Assembly (NCBI GenBank): GCA_003164675.1
Contig: PLTX01000063.1
Coordinates: 71,318 to 135,317 of the forward strand
Reading direction: 5' to 3'
DNA from: Verrucomicrobiota bacterium
GTDB lineage: Bacteria > Verrucomicrobiota > Verrucomicrobiia > Palsa-1439
DNA: 64,000 nt
Shown: one piece after another, positions 1-10,132 of the stretch
Layout: each line of letters begins with the position of its first letter
Numbering within the stretch: the first letter of the stretch is position 1
Notes under the pieces: generated by a model
What the model was told of the DNA's origin: nothing
Seen by the model: the letters and a program-made list of their open reading frames with translations, nothing else
Database searches by the model: none
Program-made: the position numbers and the translations under genes

Positions 1-1021
1 AGAGCACCTTGCCCGAGGGCGGCACAATCGTGTTGTAGGCGCGCGCCAGTCGCGTGATCGAATCGAGCAGGATCACCACGTCCTTCTTGTGCTCGACCAA
101 CCGCTTCGCCTTCTCCAGCACCATCTCCGCAACCTGCGCGTGACGCTCCGGCGCTTCATCAAACGTCGAACTGATCACCTCGGCGTGGACCGTTCGCTTG
201 AAGTCCGTCACTTCCTCGGGGCGCTCATCGATCAGCAACACAATCAGGATCGCCTCGGGACTGTTGGTGAGCACGGAATTGGCGATCTTCTGCAGCAGGA
301 TCGTCTTGCCTGTGCGCGGCGGGGCGACAATCAGTCCGCGCTGGCCTTTGCCGATGGGCGTGAACAGGTCCATGACGCGGCTATTGATCTCGTCGGATAC
401 CGTTTCGAGGATGAACCGGCTGGTCGGAAAGTAAGGCGTGAGATTATCGAACATGATCTTCTCTTTCGCCTTGTCGGGATTCTCCCGATTCACCGCCTCG
501 ACCTTCAATAGCGCGAAGAACCGCTCCTTGTCCTTGGGGGGACGCACCTGGCCGGCCACGAGGTCGCCCGTCTGCAATTCAAACCGCCGGATCTGTGAGG
601 GCGAGACGTAAATGTCCTCGGGGCAGGGGAGGTAATTGTACGCCGGCGAGCGCAGGAAGCCGAAACCATCCGGCAGAATCTCCAACACACCCTCGCCGAA
701 CATCTGGCCGTTTCGCTCGGCGTTCTTCTTCAGGATTTCAAAAATGATCTCGTGCTTCTTGAGTACAGCCACGGCCTCCACGCCGCCGTCGCGCGCCATC
801 TTCTGCAGGCGCGGCATGGACATGGCCTGGAGCTCGGCAAGGTTCAAGGTCTCGCCCGGCGGCAACTGATTGCGTGGGGCAAGTCCCTCGTCCTTTTCGG
901 CGGTGGCTACGGCAACACCGCCGTTCTTCTCGACGTCCTCCGCTTTCGTTTCCGTCTCGGCTGGGGCGCTCGGCTCGGGCGCCTTCGGTTCATCGTTCTT
1001 GCTGGTCTTTGCTCGGGGCAT
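1..1021 (-). CDS. rho: Transcription termination factor Rho (C-terminus beyond the left edge)
   Basis: Minus-strand translation from ATG at 1021: [13 protein letters not shown]…[39 protein letters not shown]…[25 protein letters not shown]…[16 protein letters not shown]; runs off the window edge, so absent from the ORF track. Confidence 0.95.
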   Translation of the reverse strand, partial: MPRAKTSKNDEPKAPEPSAPAETETKAEDVEKNGGVAVATAEKDEGLAPRNQLPPGETLNLAELQAMSMPRLQKMARDGGVEAVAVLKKHEIIFEILKKNAERNGQMFGEGVLEILPDGFGFLRSPAYNYLPCPEDIYVSPSQIRRFELQTGDLVAGQVRPPKDKERFFALLKVEAVNRENPDKAKEKIMFDNLTPYFPTSRFILETVSDEINSRVMDLFTPIGKGQRGLIVAPPRTGKTILLQKIANSVLTNSPEAILIVLLIDERPEEVTDFKRTVHAEVISSTFDEAPERHAQVAEMVLEKAKRLVEHKKDVVILLDSITRLARAYNTIVPPSGKVL

Positions 1022-1628
1022 GGTAAGTCTCCTTGATGGTTGCCCAAATGATCTCGGCCTGCTGGTGTAACACCTCCGGCGTGCCATCGTTCCAAATCAC
1101 AAAATCGGCCCGGTCCATTTTCGCTGCCAACGGCCACTGCGCGCGGATCCGGGTGCGCGCCTGGGTTTCGTTCAAACCTTTCATCGCCAGTCGCGACAGT
1201 TGCGTCTGCTCGCTGCAGGCCACCGTAACCACGCAGTCAAATTGTGATTCCGCCGCCACTTCGTATAACAGCGGTATCCCGAAGACGACGAATTCTGCGT
1301 GGCCTTCGCGCTTCAGTCGTTCGATGTCTTCCTTCCACATCCTGTCCACCGCCGGATGTATGATGCGGTTCAGTGCCTCGCGCTTCCCGTCGTCGGCGAA
1401 CACGATGTCGCCAAGCTTGGGTCGATTGACCGTCTTGTCTTCATTCAAAATCTCGTTGCCAAACGTGCGCACAACCTCATCCCACGTAGGTGTGTCCGGC
1501 GTCAGGGCCCGATGCGCGTACTCGTCGGCATCCAGGCTGGCCGCTCCCAACAAACGCCAGCGCTCCAAAGTCGTGGATTTTCCCGTGGCAATACCACCCG
1601 TGAGACCGACCTTGATGAGCCGTCTCAT
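990..1628 (-). CDS. coaE: Dephospho-CoA kinase
   Basis: [43 protein letters not shown]-loop and CoaE N-terminus; 3' end overlaps the rho start. Confidence 0.93.
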   Translation of the reverse strand: MRRLIKVGLTGGIATGKSTTLERWRLLGAASLDADEYAHRALTPDTPTWDEVVRTFGNEILNEDKTVNRPKLGDIVFADDGKREALNRIIHPAVDRMWKEDIERLKREGHAEFVVFGIPLLYEVAAESQFDCVVTVACSEQTQLSRLAMKGLNETQARTRIRAQWPLAAKMDRADFVIWNDGTPEVLHQQAEIIWATIKETYHAPSKDQQER

Positions 1629-1880
1629 AGCCCGATTTTCCCTGTTGGATTCATGGGAGATGGTGAACCGATTGAGTGCTAGTGATTCAGGATTGCCTAA
1701 CGACCAAGGGGCCGAACAACTTCGCCTACATAGATAAAAATAACCGCGCGGACACCCGGCGTCAAGTGTCCAAATCGCTTTTTTCTCGGCGGCCGGCGGG
1801 CCGAAGCTCGTGGTCGACCGCTTGTTTCCGCCGCCCTTTTCCTTTCCTGTGGCGGGTCAATGCGATAGATTGCGGGAATC

Positions 1881-2204
1881 ATGCGTTCGATGCGCCAGGA
1901 TTTGGAGGAGGTGCTTTTGTCCGACGAGCAGATACAGCGTCGCCTCGACGAACTGGCGACAGAAATCCAGCGCGACCATGTGGACAAGGACCTCACGTTG
2001 GTCGCCATCCTCACCGGTAGCGTCCGGTTCTGCACGCTATTGGGAAAAGATGTTCCCCACCGCGGAAACTCCCACGCCGACTACGTCGCATTTCATATCC
2101 CCAACAGGTTCGTCGTCGGATATGGCTTGGATTACCAGGAGCGCTATCGCAATCTTCCGTGCGTCGGCACACTGCGCACCGAGGCTATTGCCGCGAAGTT
2201 GTGA
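1881..2204 (+). pseudogene. hpt: Hypoxanthine phosphoribosyltransferase with in-frame central deletion
   Basis: N-terminus LEEVLLSDEQIQRRLDELATEIQRD…LTLVAILTGSVRF is joined directly to the C-terminal HPRT segment CTLLGK…DYVAFHIPNRFVVGYGLDYQERYRNLPCVGTL; the PRPP-binding EDIVDSG region is absent. Confidence 0.8.
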
Positions 2205-2845
2205 AGATCAACGTCCAGTTTTTCGGTTGCCTCCGTCAATGGGCCGGACAAAATGAGTGCGCTCTGGCTCTGCCGACCAACGCAGATGTGGCCGAAGCCC
2301 TCGCCCAACTGTATGCGAAGTTCCCGCGGTTGAAGGAAGCGGACAAATCCATCCTGATAGCCATCGGTCTTGAGTTTGCCAATCGATCCACCAAGCTCCG
2401 CGATGGCGATGTGCTTTCGCTAATGCCGCCGCTGCAGGGCGGGGCAGAGCCGGCGACCAACGAATTGCTCATCACGGACAAACCCATCGACGAGGCGGAA
2501 GCCACGCTCGGCAAATTCAGCGGCGGCGTGGGCGGCGTCGTGACGTTCTGGGGAGTCGTGCGCGATTTGGAAGACGGCCAGCCCATTCGCGCTCTCGAAT
2601 ACACGGCCTACCGCGAGATGGCCGACCATCAGTTCCGCAAACTCCTCGCTGAGACCCACCAAAAATGGCCGCTGAAGCGAATTCGCATCATCCACCGGCT
2701 CGGTGTCATTGCGGTCGGTGAGCCATCCTTGCTGGTCCGGGTGGAAGCCGCCCATCGCGGCGAGGCGTTCGCCGCCGCGCAATTCATCATCGACGAGTTG
2801 AAACAACGGATTCCCATTTGGAAGACGGCGGTCCCGCAAAGCTAG
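2201..2845 (+). CDS. MoaD-MoaE fusion (molybdopterin synthase, MoaX-like)
   Basis: VKINVQFFGCLRQWAG…DGDVLSLMPPLQGG (MoaD with GG) followed by MoaE signature FWGVVRD…LEYTAYREMADHQF…HRLGVIAVGEPSLLVRVEAAHRGEAFAAAQFIIDELKQRIPIWK; GTG start overlaps the upstream TGA stop. Confidence 0.88.
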   Translation: MKINVQFFGCLRQWAGQNECALALPTNADVAEALAQLYAKFPRLKEADKSILIAIGLEFANRSTKLRDGDVLSLMPPLQGGAEPATNELLITDKPIDEAEATLGKFSGGVGGVVTFWGVVRDLEDGQPIRALEYTAYREMADHQFRKLLAETHQKWPLKRIRIIHRLGVIAVGEPSLLVRVEAAHRGEAFAAAQFIIDELKQRIPIWKTAVPQS

Positions 2846-2875
2846 CTCTGACGCCACTCTTCATGCACGTCACGT

Positions 2876-4612
2876 TCAATGTCGTTCCGTCAGTTCGTAG
2901 ATCCGGCCGAAGAACGGGTGCTTGATTCCGTCTCTGGCGACCCCGGCCGCCATGGCCCCCAGGTGGAACGACTGCTGCAGCGTTTCGAGTTCGGCCGATG
3001 GCTTTCTTGTCCACGGATCGCTGATGACCCAGTAAACCGGCCTCCCGGAATGGAGAAGCTCGCGCAGCCGTGCGGGCTCTTCGGAAGCGACGAAGCGGTG
3101 CAAGGACGTCGGGCTCAAGTCGCTCCCGACAAACACATTGATACCGCTGATGCGACCGAGCGGCACCGCGATGCGATCGGTGCCGCGGATCAGGTAAGCG
3201 TCAACGCGGAGGGGATCGAAGTTTGACACCACGACGGCGTTTGATTCCATCTGTTGGGCACAATAGGAGAGAGTTGTGTACAGGCCCGCATCGTTCCCCG
3301 CCGGAAAACCAGCGTGCCGGTTAAGAAGCGCGAGTCCGAAGATCAATGCGCTGACAAGAACAATCACCGTAGCGCGGGCCGCCTTGGCGGGCCACAGAGC
3401 CAGCAGGATGGTCACGCCGATCGCATTCGCCAGACAAAACTCGGGAACGAGTCGCAGGAGGAAGCGTTCCTCCTGCCAGTTATACAGCAGATAAAAGAAG
3501 ACGAATGTGACGGTGGTGGCAACAAGCCAGAGAAGAAACCGCTGTCGAAGAGCGTTGGTTCGCCATCCGGCCCAGCATGCCAGCAACCCAACCACTCCCA
3601 AAGCGGTACGAAGCAGTGCCAGCATTTGGTAGAGCCGGCGACCGGATACCAGCCAATAGTCGGGGGGACCAAAGATGCGGCTTGTGTCCGATTCAGCCAG
3701 CAGTGATTTGGCGTAGAAGGTCCCGTTTCCATCAATAATCCCAGCAAGCCCCGGCTCGACCAGCCTCAAATGCATGAAGCCGGTTTTTGTGACGTATTCC
3801 GCGGAGAACAAAGGTTGACTGGCGTTCCCAGCGAGGCCCCAGTAGCGATAGCTCGTCCGCCAGGGACTGCCAAAGGTTACTTGGTTGTACGCGGCCAAGG
3901 TGATGATGAACGGCGCCAATCCGACCGCGAACAAGCCCGCCCGCCGCATACGCTCCCAGCCTGTGTCCTCCCACGGGAGCAATAGGAGAGACGGTGCCAG
4001 TAGCAGAATGTTGTCATACCGCACGGTAATGGCGAACCCCAGCACCCCCCCGGCAGCAAGCCACATCAGGGCCGCCCGCTTCCGGTGCCGACTCGCCAGC
4101 AGCAACGCCAACGCCGCGGTGGCCAGAAATACGGACGGCACTTCGCTCATGATCTTCTGTGAGTACTGCCAGAAGCCGTAGTTCGCGATCAGGAACAGTG
4201 CCGCAAGACATCCGCATAGTCGCCCGCCCAGCCTCGCTCCGATAGCGTAGGTGAGCGCGATCGTACCGAACGCGCAGCAAAAAAGTGAGTAGACACCGTT
4301 GCCAAGGAAATGTCCCAGGACCAGGTACGACGGCAGCAACAACAGCGAGGTGCCGAATGGGTGCGCCGAGGGAAAGTCGTGACCATAGGCCGAGACCGCG
4401 AGCCGTCCGCGCTCGAGCAAATTCACCGCCGGCACGGCAAAATCAACACTGTCTTGCGGGAGGTTGGCGGCGAATCGAGGCGTCGCGAAGTATCCGAGCC
4501 ACGCCAGCAGCAACAAACCCACAACGATCAGAACGTCCATGGCCCACGAATGGGCGATCTCCTTCCTGAGGCCCGACAAAAGAGGAATCGTGTTCATCTC
4601 AATAATCCGCAT
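2876..4612 (-). CDS. Multi-pass membrane glycosyltransferase-like protein (GT-C/ArnT-like)
   Basis: 578 aa with many hydrophobic helices and early acidic loop (ATPRFAANLPQDSVDFAVPAVNLLERGRLAVSAYGHDFPSAHPFGTSLLLLPSYLV). Confidence 0.65.
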   Translation of the reverse strand: MRIIEMNTIPLLSGLRKEIAHSWAMDVLIVVGLLLLAWLGYFATPRFAANLPQDSVDFAVPAVNLLERGRLAVSAYGHDFPSAHPFGTSLLLLPSYLVLGHFLGNGVYSLFCCAFGTIALTYAIGARLGGRLCGCLAALFLIANYGFWQYSQKIMSEVPSVFLATAALALLLASRHRKRAALMWLAAGGVLGFAITVRYDNILLLAPSLLLLPWEDTGWERMRRAGLFAVGLAPFIITLAAYNQVTFGSPWRTSYRYWGLAGNASQPLFSAEYVTKTGFMHLRLVEPGLAGIIDGNGTFYAKSLLAESDTSRIFGPPDYWLVSGRRLYQMLALLRTALGVVGLLACWAGWRTNALRQRFLLWLVATTVTFVFFYLLYNWQEERFLLRLVPEFCLANAIGVTILLALWPAKAARATVIVLVSALIFGLALLNRHAGFPAGNDAGLYTTLSYCAQQMESNAVVVSNFDPLRVDAYLIRGTDRIAVPLGRISGINVFVGSDLSPTSLHRFVASEEPARLRELLHSGRPVYWVISDPWTRKPSAELETLQQSFHLGAMAAGVARDGIKHPFFGRIYELTERH

Positions 4613-4627
4613 CCTGGCGGTGTCCCC

Positions 4628-5629
4628 CTACCGCACAACGTTCTTGGCCGCGCCTCCCGCAAACGCCCTAATGTTCTCCGCCGTCGTGTCGAGGATGCGC
4701 TCCAACGCCTCTTGGCTGTTGAATGCGTTGTGGGGCGTGAAGACCACATTCGGTTTTTTCAGGATCACGTGGTTTTGGATCGCCGTCCGCAGTTTCTCGG
4801 GGTTCGTCGCGTCGCCGAGCAACGCGCTTTCCTCGTAAATCGTCTCCTCGCCCTCCAACACGTCCAGTCCGGCACCCGCCAGAATGCCGTCGTCCAGCGC
4901 CTTCAGCAGCGCATCGGTGTTCACCAACCCGCCCCGCGCGGTGTTGATCAATATCGCGCCGCGCTTGATTTTGTGGATGTTGTCCCGGTTGATTAAGTGA
5001 TGTGTGTGGCGATTGTACGGCGCGTGCAACGTGATGATGTCCGAACGCCCGAGCAGATCATTCAATTCCGCGTACTCGAACCCCAATACCTCCGCCCAGA
5101 AGTTGTCCCGCTTGACGTCGGACGCCAGCACCTTCATCCCAAACCCGCGCGCAATGCGGATCACGTGCAGGCCGATGCGCCCCGCGCCGACCACGCCGAT
5201 GGTCTTGTCCTTGAGATCGAACCCGCGCAAGCCCTCCAAGGAGAAGTTTCCCGCCCGCACGCGCACAAACGCCTCATGCACTTTCCGTGACAACGCCAGG
5301 ATCAACGCGAACGTGTGCTCCGCCACCGTGTTCTCGCCATAGAATGGCACGTTGCACACCGTAATCCCGCGTCGCGCGCATTCTGTCATGTCGATGTGGT
5401 CGAATCCCGTCGACCGCGTCGCAACCATCTTCAACTTCGGCAGCTTCGCCAACCGTTCCCCCGTCAACTTCGAGTAAATAAAAGGCGACACAATCTCCGC
5501 GTCCGCAATCCTGGCGAGATGCTTGTCCTCCAGCACCCCCGGAAGCGCAATGATCTCCTGTGTCCTATCTGCCCGTCCCCGCAGGTACTTCTCTTCCCAG
5601 GGTTGAAGTTCAAGAAAGGCAATCTTCAT
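4628..5629 (-). CDS. D-isomer-specific 2-hydroxyacid dehydrogenase
   Basis: STGFDHIDMTECARRGITVCNVPFYGENTVAEHTFALILALSRK, GVVGAGRIGLHVIRIARGFGMKVLASD, LINTARGGLVNTDALLKAL. Confidence 0.92.
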   Translation of the reverse strand: MKIAFLELQPWEEKYLRGRADRTQEIIALPGVLEDKHLARIADAEIVSPFIYSKLTGERLAKLPKLKMVATRSTGFDHIDMTECARRGITVCNVPFYGENTVAEHTFALILALSRKVHEAFVRVRAGNFSLEGLRGFDLKDKTIGVVGAGRIGLHVIRIARGFGMKVLASDVKRDNFWAEVLGFEYAELNDLLGRSDIITLHAPYNRHTHHLINRDNIHKIKRGAILINTARGGLVNTDALLKALDDGILAGAGLDVLEGEETIYEESALLGDATNPEKLRTAIQNHVILKKPNVVFTPHNAFNSQEALERILDTTAENIRAFAGGAAKNVVR

Positions 5630-6756
5630 TTCGCTGCCCCTTCAGAATGGAAGCCAACACGGCGACACCACTCCCGGTACGCAAACGGCGAGATTTCGCT
5701 CGGCTTGATCTCGCTCCGCCCGCCCCAGAAGACGTTGGTGCAGGAAACGGAGATGCCCGCTTCCTTCAGATGTTCGTCGATCGCGGCTTTGTGGGCGAGG
5801 AGCACGGGTTTGTTGGTCCCGTGCGCTACGCCCATAACGTTAACATTGTGAAACTCCGGTCCGCCCTCACGCCAATACGCGTGCGTCATAATATGATGGC
5901 GGCCCACCTCACGCCCGGCGTCGACCTCGCGGCCCGGCGGCACCGCCCAGTGGAACAGCGCGTTGTAACGCGTCACCTGTTCCCCATTGGCGACGGGCTT
6001 GACGTGCTCCAAAAATGTCGAGAAACGACCAATGATCTTGCGCCGATTCAACTCTGCGGCAACTTCGAGGAACTGTTCGAGCGGGACCCCGGCTTCTTTC
6101 GCTCGCGCCGCCCAGATATCCGGCGTGAGATCCTCGGGGGCAAATTCCCGCTTGAGTGCCATCAACACTCGCCATTCCAGATCGTTCAGTTCGGTCACGG
6201 AAACGTCCGTTACGTCGGCCAAAACTTCGGTACGGCTACCGGGTTCGAGTCCCCGCCGTCTTACGTGCCCGACCCCGAGAGCAAACAGCTTCTTCGCGGG
6301 TAGGAGAATGAATTTTTCGGCACCGGTCTGCCGCACGAGAAACTCACAGTGCTTGGTCATCGAAAAGCCCTGCGGCACCTTGAGCGTGGTCCACAATCGG
6401 TATTTCGAGCCGACCGTGGCGGTGTCCGTGGTGCGGATGACAATGTGCCCGCTGAACGGGTCACGCTGGAACATGTAATCGAACGCTGCCTCGAGTTTGT
6501 CCTCGGGCACCTGCCACGCCACGAGCGCGCCCTGGGCGAGGCTCGCGGCCAGCAACGTCTGTCGCACGCGGCGGATTATCCCGGCACGCAGCATCGCCTG
6601 AATCCGCTCGATGACGACGGTCAATTCGACGGCCGATTGCCGCGCAATCTCGCCGAGCGGATCGCGTTGAAAGCCCTGTAATTGATCCTCGGACACGGCG
6701 AGAATCTTCGCATTGATTGGATCGGTCGTTGCGATCGGAACGTCAGCCAGCTTCAT
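5626..6756 (-). CDS. Two-module Lrp/AsnC-like protein, probable fused siroheme decarboxylase (AhbA/AhbB, NirDL type)
   Basis: Two AsnC-like wHTH/αβ modules (DPLGEIARQSAVELTVVIERIQAMLRAGIIRR; TPDIWAARAKEAGVPLEQFLEVAAELNRRKIIGRF), second with FHWAVP…FHNVNVMGVAHG; ATGA overlap with the downstream gene. Confidence 0.6.
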   Translation of the reverse strand: MKLADVPIATTDPINAKILAVSEDQLQGFQRDPLGEIARQSAVELTVVIERIQAMLRAGIIRRVRQTLLAASLAQGALVAWQVPEDKLEAAFDYMFQRDPFSGHIVIRTTDTATVGSKYRLWTTLKVPQGFSMTKHCEFLVRQTGAEKFILLPAKKLFALGVGHVRRRGLEPGSRTEVLADVTDVSVTELNDLEWRVLMALKREFAPEDLTPDIWAARAKEAGVPLEQFLEVAAELNRRKIIGRFSTFLEHVKPVANGEQVTRYNALFHWAVPPGREVDAGREVGRHHIMTHAYWREGGPEFHNVNVMGVAHGTNKPVLLAHKAAIDEHLKEAGISVSCTNVFWGGRSEIKPSEISPFAYREWCRRVGFHSEGAAK

Positions 6757-6808
6757 AAATCGATTCGACGAATGCCATACGGCTCGTCACTGCATCCAGC
6801 ATGACAAA

Positions 6809-7382
6809 TCACGAGGAAGGTTGCAATGCCTTCTCGACCAGGGCGCGGCATTCGGGGGTCATCGGAATCGTCAAGGCAATCTGCTGCGCCTGCGGTGTCA
6901 TCTTGCGCCACGACTTCTGCAAAATGCCGATCATCTTTTCGTCACCCGTCTTCGCCGTTGTCTCGGCAAACTGCGTCTCCAAAAATACCAAACACAGTGC
7001 ATCCTCCAGCACGCGTCCATCCGGCACGCGCGGGAAATTCCGTTTGCGAATCAAATCCTGCACACGCGACACCATGTCGCCATCGTAGCCTGCCTCACGC
7101 AGGATATCGTCCGCTTTCTGCGCGTGAAACTGTTTCAAATCTTCCCGCCACTTGAGGTAGCCGATGCGCCCGGCCGGATACGATTCGCGCGGAATCATCC
7201 AGCGGCAGATGTATTGCGCGCGCGCGGCGAGAGCGAAGCTCTTCGGACGCCTCCGGCGCGAGCCGCTCGACCCACCCGCTCAGTCGTTGCGCGTACGGCA
7301 GCTCGGTGCCGCGCGGATCCTTTGCATTGGCAGCGTCAATGCGGCCAATCGCGTCTTGAAAGCGGCTCGAATTTATGCAACA
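6809..7382 (-). pseudogene. DUF4202-family protein split by a 1-nt frameshift near 7232
   Basis: Upstream frame SSRFQDAIGRIDAANAKDPRG…LPYAQRLSGWVERLAPEASEELR; continuation in another frame LAARAQYICRWMIPRESYPAGRIGYLKWREDLKQFHAQKADDILREAGYDGD. Confidence 0.75.
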
Positions 7383-7415
7383 AGAATAGGTGTTTCGGGA
7401 AGAGAACACAAATAA

Positions 7416-7730
7416 ATGAGTGAGTTGATCAAAGTGGCCGAAGCCGGTGACCTGCGACCCGGCGAATGCAAAACGGTCGCCGTCGGGGAACGCGAATTGG
7501 CTCTTTTCAATGTGGGCGGAAGATTCTACGCGACCGATAACGTCTGCCCGCACCGCGGCGGACCGTTGGGCGAGGGGACACTCGACGGCAACGTGGTAAC
7601 CTGCCCGTGGCACGGCTGGCGATTTGACGTCTGCACCGGCCAATCACCAATGATCCCGACGGCGAAGGTCGAGAAGTTCGAATGCGTGATCGAAGGCAAC
7701 GATGTGAAAGTGAGACTCAATGGCGCTTAA
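7416..7730 (+). CDS. Rieske [2Fe-2S] ferredoxin / NirD-like
   Basis: CPHRGGPLGEGTLDGNVVTCPWHGWRFDV: CxH…CxxH Rieske motif. Confidence 0.92.
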   Translation: MSELIKVAEAGDLRPGECKTVAVGERELALFNVGGRFYATDNVCPHRGGPLGEGTLDGNVVTCPWHGWRFDVCTGQSPMIPTAKVEKFECVIEGNDVKVRLNGA

Positions 7731-8001
7731 ATCATCCTGGGAACTCGCGCTTGAACGCACCGGCGGCAAATCGACCGCAAAGCTGACGACCGAGCAGAAG
7801 GCCAAACTCGCCGAGATTGATCGCGTCTACACCGCCAAGATCGCCGAGCGCGAATTGGAGTTGAAGCCGAAGATTGCTGCCGCCAATGCCGCCGGCAAGG
7901 CCGAGGACGCGCAAAAGCTCGACGAAATCTTTCGCAACGAGGTCGCCAAACTCCGCGCGAAGCTCGAAGACGAGAAGGAAAGGGTTCGTCAGGGCAAGTG
8001 A
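7720..8001 (+). CDS. Conserved hypothetical, charged helical protein
   Basis: 93-aa ORF overlapping both neighbours by a few nt, co-oriented. Confidence 0.6.
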   Translation: MALKSSWELALERTGGKSTAKLTTEQKAKLAEIDRVYTAKIAERELELKPKIAAANAAGKAEDAQKLDEIFRNEVAKLRAKLEDEKERVRQGK

Positions 8002-8657
8002 AGCGCTCCGTTTGCGCGTTGGTCAGTGGCGGCCTCGACAGTTGTGTGATGCTCGCTTCGTTGGCGCGCCAGTACCGCAAGGTTTATCCCGTCTTTATCC
8101 GCCAGGGCCTCACTTGGGAAACTGCCGAGCTTCGTTCACTCCGCCGGTATCTCCGGGCTGCCCGCATTCGCCATCAACCATTGACCATCCTCCATTTGCC
8201 TGCAAATGATCTCTATGGTTCGCACTGGAGCACGACTGGCCGGCGCGTGCCCGGCGCGAAAACTCCCGACGAAGCTGTCTATCTCCCCGGCCGCAACCTG
8301 ATGTTGCTCTCGAAAGCCGCCGTGTTCTGCGCGCTTCACAAAATCGACACCATCGCCGTCGGCTCGCTTGGACATAATCCGTTCCCGGATGCCACGCCCA
8401 GATTCTTCCGCAAATTCGCCATGGCCGCCGGCGAAGCTCTCGACTTCCGAATCGAGATCATCGCCCCGTTCCGCAAGCTCACAAAGGAACGGGTCCTGTG
8501 CCGCGGTCTTCGTCTCAAACTACCACTCCACCTCAGTTTCTCGTGCATTTCCCCCCGCCGCGGCCTCCACTGCGGCCGCTGCAACAAATGCGCGGAACGT
8601 CAAAAGGCGTTTCGAAACGTCGGAATACCTGATCGCACGAAGTACGCTGGCCACTAG
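7998..8657 (+). CDS. QueC-like 7-cyano-7-deazaguanine synthase / PP-loop ATPase
   Basis: ALVSGGLDSCVMLASLA PP-loop; C-terminal zinc motif SCISPRRGLHCGRCNKCAERQKAF; ATGA overlap. Confidence 0.8.
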   Translation: MKRSVCALVSGGLDSCVMLASLARQYRKVYPVFIRQGLTWETAELRSLRRYLRAARIRHQPLTILHLPANDLYGSHWSTTGRRVPGAKTPDEAVYLPGRNLMLLSKAAVFCALHKIDTIAVGSLGHNPFPDATPRFFRKFAMAAGEALDFRIEIIAPFRKLTKERVLCRGLRLKLPLHLSFSCISPRRGLHCGRCNKCAERQKAFRNVGIPDRTKYAGH

Positions 8658-8683
8658 CACGCGACTGTGTTATTTGTTGCGCC

Positions 8684-10132
8684 ATGGCCTACGAATCTTT
8701 GCGGGAGTTTGTGCAGAAGTTGGATGCCGCCGGTGAACTGAAGCGGATTTCGGTCGAGGTCGATCCGGTTCTGGAAATCACCGAGGTTGTAGACCGCGAG
8801 ATGAAACTACCGGGTGGCGGCAAGGCGTTGCTCTTCGAGAAATGCAAGGGCTCGCAATTCCCACTGCTGATCAACGCCTACGGCTCGACGAAACGCATGG
8901 CGATGGCCCTCGGCGTGAACGACGTCGAAGACATCGCCCGCGAACTCGAAGGCTTGCTCAAGGCCAAACCACCGACCTCCTTCAAGGAAGCTATCGCTCT
9001 GCTCGGGACCGCGTTCGAGTTGCGTCACGCGAAACCCAAGAGCGTCAAGTCTGGCACGAGTAAGCAAATTGTTCAGCAGAAACCGAACGTCGCCACACTC
9101 CCCATCCAGAAATGCTGGCCGCAGGACGCGGGACGATTTGTCTGTATGCCGCTGGTGATCACGCGCGATCCCGACAACGGCTCGCGCAACGTCGGCACCT
9201 ACCGCATGCAGGTCATCGACGAGCGGACGACGTTCATGCACTGGCAACTGCACAAGACCGGCGCGCGTCACTGGCGACGCTACATGGAATTGAAACAACG
9301 CATGCCCGTGGCCGTGGCCCTCGGCGGCGACCCGGTGTACGCGTTCGCCGCCACAGCGCCGTTGCCGGACGGCGTGGACGAAATGATGCTCGCGGGTTTC
9401 CTTCGCAAGAAATCGGTCGAGATGGTGAAGTGCGACACGAACGATCTCGAAGTGCCCGCCGATTGCGATTTTGTGCTGGAAGGGTACGTCGAGCCGGAAG
9501 AGAAACTCGATCTGGAAGGCCCATTTGGCGACCACACAGGTTACTACACATTGCCGGAGCCGTACCCGAAGTTTCACATCGAGCGCATCACGCATCGCCG
9601 CGACGCGATTTACCCGAGCACGATCGTTGGCGTGCCGCCGATGGAAGATTTCTACATGGGCACGGCCAGTGTGCGCATCTTTCTGCCCGTGTTCAAAGCC
9701 AACTTCAACGAAATCGTCGACATGGCGTTGCCCGCCGAGGGCGTGTTCCACAATCTCGTCGTGGTCTCGATCAAGAAGCAATTCCCGTATCACGCGATGA
9801 AGGTGATGCATGGATTGTGGGGCATGGGACAGATGATGTTCACGAAGATCATCGTCGTGGTCGACGCAGATGTGGACGTCCACGACACGAGCGGGGTGCT
9901 GTTCCGTCTCACGGCGAACATCGATCCCGAACGCGACATCATTTTCACCAAGGGTCCTGCCGACGTGCTCGACCACGCGACGCCTGTCATGGGGTTTGGC
10001 AGCAAGATCGGAATCGACGCCACGCACAAACTCAAAGGTGAAGCGAACACGCGTCCCTGGCCGCCCATCATTGCGATGGACGCCGCGGTGAAGAAGCGCG
10101 TGGACGACCTGTTGCGCCATGCCACGCACTGA
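8684..10132 (+). CDS. ubiD: UbiD family decarboxylase
   Basis: YESLREFVQKLDAAGELKRISVEVDPVLEITEVVDREMK…GPFGDHTGYYTLPEPYPKFHIERITHRRDAIYPSTIVGVPPMEDFYMG. Confidence 0.95.
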   Translation: MAYESLREFVQKLDAAGELKRISVEVDPVLEITEVVDREMKLPGGGKALLFEKCKGSQFPLLINAYGSTKRMAMALGVNDVEDIARELEGLLKAKPPTSFKEAIALLGTAFELRHAKPKSVKSGTSKQIVQQKPNVATLPIQKCWPQDAGRFVCMPLVITRDPDNGSRNVGTYRMQVIDERTTFMHWQLHKTGARHWRRYMELKQRMPVAVALGGDPVYAFAATAPLPDGVDEMMLAGFLRKKSVEMVKCDTNDLEVPADCDFVLEGYVEPEEKLDLEGPFGDHTGYYTLPEPYPKFHIERITHRRDAIYPSTIVGVPPMEDFYMGTASVRIFLPVFKANFNEIVDMALPAEGVFHNLVVVSIKKQFPYHAMKVMHGLWGMGQMMFTKIIVVVDADVDVHDTSGVLFRLTANIDPERDIIFTKGPADVLDHATPVMGFGSKIGIDATHKLKGEANTRPWPPIIAMDAAVKKRVDDLLRHATH

